47,606 bases of DNA, taken from Saccoglossus kowalevskii. Lineage: Eukaryota; Hemichordata; Enteropneusta; Harrimaniidae. The stretch covers positions 1 to 47,606 of the forward strand of contig NW_003134358.1 of the NCBI RefSeq assembly GCF_000003605.2, read 5' to 3'. The notes beneath the pieces were generated by a model, which had not been told where the DNA came from, did no database searches, and saw only the letters and a program-made list of their open reading frames with translations. The translations under genes were made by a program, and so were the position numbers. This document shows, piece after piece, positions 44,818-47,606 of this stretch. Position 1 is the stretch's first letter, and every line of letters begins with the position of its first letter.

Positions 44818-46411
44818 TTCTGTGCGATGCTACTAATATATTGACACCATTGTTCTCTTGCAGAGTCAGCCTATCTTGTAATATGCGAAATATGTGGAAC
44901 CAGAATGTTTGCATTTTGTATTTAAGAATTCACAAAACACACCGATATGACGTAACTTGAATTTGACCCGAGTTTCAGTGTGAGGGATATGATGACAATA
45001 GTGTACCTGAATAAAAACTGACTATAACGAGTTTTTAGAGTGGCCAATCTGAACAGACGATAACACTTCATTAAACCCAATATACAACTCAAATCAATCG
45101 TGAAATGCTATGTGCTTTTGAAAAGATGTACGCATGGAATGGAAATATGCATACTGCGCCGTTATCTACAAACAGATTGCGATATTGGTGGTTGGGTATA
45201 ACACCTTCCGTGGCTGTACCGTTTCGTACCAACAGTATGGTCGTCTATTGTAATACTAGTAACATTATGTAAATGTATCCACATTGATTGATCTATATGG
45301 CAGACACAAAGTGAAACTATTACAGAAAAACACAACATAAGCAAATATACTTTTTATAATTATGTTTAACTTAGATATTGTAATGTTTCTCTTGTTCTGC
45401 ATTTGTCACGTCTCGAGCACGGCTTCGTATCGCTGTGTCCCGGTGTACCTTTTACTTTGTCCCGGGTTTTTGTCGGTGGTCACCCTGTCATCAGACCGGT
45501 AAAGGATGTTGATCCTTTGCGTGTTTCCGGTGTATATTACGAGGGGTGTTGGTGTGGGTCATTTTGCCTCTTAGATACCGGTCGGTACATGTTTTTCGTA
45601 TACGTCCACGGTGTGATATCGACGTGCGTCGCACAGTGTAGTCTCGTTCGTATAGTGGTCGTTCTAAACTGTACATAGCATGCTGTGTTTCTGTTCGTGA
45701 ATAATTTGTATTGAGTGAGACAGAATAACATTCCACTAAACACAGAAGGCTTATTGAATCATGGGGGTAATTTTTCAAAGACTGTAACAAAATCCGTAAT
45801 TAAACTCTTCTGCTGAAATTCATTCGGTGTAAGGAAAAAGAACAATCAGCTGATGGAATCGAGAAATGTCAGTTCGTAACCTGACAAATACACACGATTC
45901 ATTCGCTGTCGAATCCCGTTTCTGTGTAGTATAGTAGTTGCGCCTAAGGCGTTAAACTAAGCCAACTGTCTATGTTTGTATTACCACTTCGACCCATTTA
46001 AATTGGCATGGCCTGTATGTTATTTGTTCCCAACATACTGGTGTAGGACTGATCGTAAATAAATAAATACAACATACACATATACTGATAATGTACGTGG
46101 TGACAGTGAGCGCACACGGCAAGCCGGGGACGAAATATCATTATAACTCAAGACGTCTATTCTCTATTGGTCTTAACCTTTCGGTCTGAGTGATATACGC
46201 CGTAATGCGATTGCCCAATATATTAAATTTAATTTGAGTAGCATCTTGTTCAGATCGTGCTCTGACCCGTGAGGGACACCCCATTACAATAGCAGCTACA
46301 CAATGTACCGTAAGGACATATCAATTGTCATGTCTTCTATTTGAAACCACGCACAGCGGACCGTCTTCTCTAAATTTATATGGTATACTAGTTTAAATTC
46401 TCGCTATAGCG

Positions 46412-46429
46412 ATATATATATATATATAT
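46412..46429 (+). repeat. (TA)n microsatellite
   Basis: About nine TA units in an AT-rich stretch. Confidence 0.85.
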
Positions 46430-47606
46430 GTAAATTACAAGTTTTGCTACTGTGAGCAATTCTAAGTACGACCGAATGTTTCGGTAACTTTCGTACGAGT
46501 TCGTCTCCGTCACGTTAGAACTTATTTTATCGTGGCAGGCGTATGCGTAATCATTAGATGAGAAAGAATAATTAAATAACAAGACATACCTTAAAGTTAG
46601 TGGTGAACTTATCAGCGGACAAATCAAACACAACTCAATCCACTAAAATGCATCTCACCTCTTTACTCCAGTGGAATAGCGCGGAGTGATTTCTGCACAA
46701 CTGTGCACCGCTTCGTGTGTTTAGTGTCTTATAGTTCGTCTGCTTATTTCCATGACAATAAGCGGCCATTGTTATCACAATAACAGTTTATTTAGAATCT
46801 TTTCACGTAGTATAGTCGGTGGACAATGAGAAAAGCTATTGTGGCAAACAGTGAATGCAACATAGCCGATTAAATGACTTTAAGGGCGCTCTGTCGGCGG
46901 AACTGGCCACACCGTGTTATGACGCACCTGTTTGAGACGCTGATTACCGGATACAGTAAACACCGACGTCACGACTGTGCAATGCAATGTACTTTTTTTC
47001 TTCTCGCCACGGTGTCGAACGGACAGTTATTTTTATATAATAATACACGTGGATTAAATGTGACTAAAACCACCTGTTTGATTGCACTGTTAGTTATATC
47101 CGAACTGGAACTGCCCCTTTAGCGAACTGGGCGAACAGAGGAGCAGGCAGTCGTCGGCAATCTCACATACACAACAAATGACTGGATACGAGAAGTTGAA
47201 TATATGATCACGCTTCGTTTTAATCAGAGTCCATTTTTTAATATTTAAATCAACGAGAATTGATATTTTTTCCACCTAATAAGTACAAATTCGAAACTGT
47301 TTATCGATTTAATATAGTGGAGTTTTGAAACTTATATATTGTCTTGAAACAGTAACTAATGATGTTTGTAGATATCCCCCCCACACATGCACAAAACAGT
47401 TACACCACAGGCGCCAAAGACTCCGTGCAATACTGGTTAATGCATTCCTAAATCAACCGCTATCCTAGTACATAACTGTATTGAAATCGGACAATATACT
47501 CGGATAAGTGCAATGCCCCTTCAGTGAAAGCATAGCTTTTGTAGGCGTAACAACGTGAATTCGGGATTGATGGTTGACATCTTTTCAATGTAAACAGCGT
47601 GCACTG

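Larger units (their letters stand above)
38204..47606. other. Non-coding tract upstream of the 37-38 kb gene
   Basis: No frame here is convincing. It includes AT-rich repeats near 38795-38845, a poly-C run at 39978-39988, two X-box-like palindromes, a (TA)n at 46412-46429, a GC-richer block at 45400-45660 with an open plus-strand frame of 91 codons but no recognised family, and a minus-strand donor AAG|GTATGTC at 46590 that might end a first exon of the gene at 37417-38190. That gene's upstream exons should lie here or beyond the window. Confidence 0.4.

Noticed and set aside
45403-45678. Plus-strand frame of 91 codons in a GC-richer block
   Set aside because: Overlapping open frames exist on the other strand as well. 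The peptide has no recognisable family, so the open state is best explained by composition.
46568-46636. Minus-strand segment ending in donor AAG|GTATGTC, as a first coding exon for the 37-38 kb gene
   Set aside because: Phase 0 would fit, but the frame has no ATG before an upstream stop and the only upstream acceptor is weak. It could be an untranslated exon, without evidence.

Overview
The window is nuclear DNA from an animal, most likely an invertebrate deuterostome such as a hemichordate, amphioxus or echinoderm. It is AT-rich. The genes are split by introns with standard GT-AG borders, and the long non-coding tracts are full of small inverted-repeat elements. One gene combines a death effector domain (DED), an NB-ARC ATPase and tetratricopeptide repeats (TPR), a mix typical of expanded innate-immunity and cell-death families in these animals. 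The taxon is an inference. There are no tRNA, rRNA, CRISPR or bacterial features.

Layout. 1-9058: non-coding, with two pairs of old dispersed repeats and a possible 5' untranslated exon ending at 7250. 9068-12055 (+): a rhodopsin-type G-protein-coupled receptor in three coding exons, complete at 388 residues. Its first intron holds a TTAA-flanked miniature element and its second intron holds a 559-base assembly gap. 12056-25364: mostly non-coding, with miniature inverted-repeat elements, a nested insertion near 23.8-24.6 kb, and two exon-like segments on the minus strand (17993-18184 and 19117-19163) that I cannot assign to a gene. 25442-32793 (-): the DED/NB-ARC/TPR gene, ten exons with matching splice phases. 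An in-frame TAA at 28448-28450 interrupts the NB-ARC domain. 33365-35775: decayed copies of parts of exons 2, 4 and 5 of that same gene, so a tandem paralogue once lay here. 37417-38190 (-): the terminal coding exon of a basic, coiled-coil-rich protein I do not recognise. 38191-47606: nothing convincingly coding.

The three genes have no evident functional link. The receptor is a cell-surface peptide-type receptor, the DED/NB-ARC/TPR protein is a predicted cytosolic signalling switch, and the third gene is unknown. The most notable results are the DED/NB-ARC/TPR architecture, its in-frame stop beside relics of a sister copy, a family of TTAA-bounded miniature elements (one inside a receptor intron), and an excess of the palindrome TGACGTCA.
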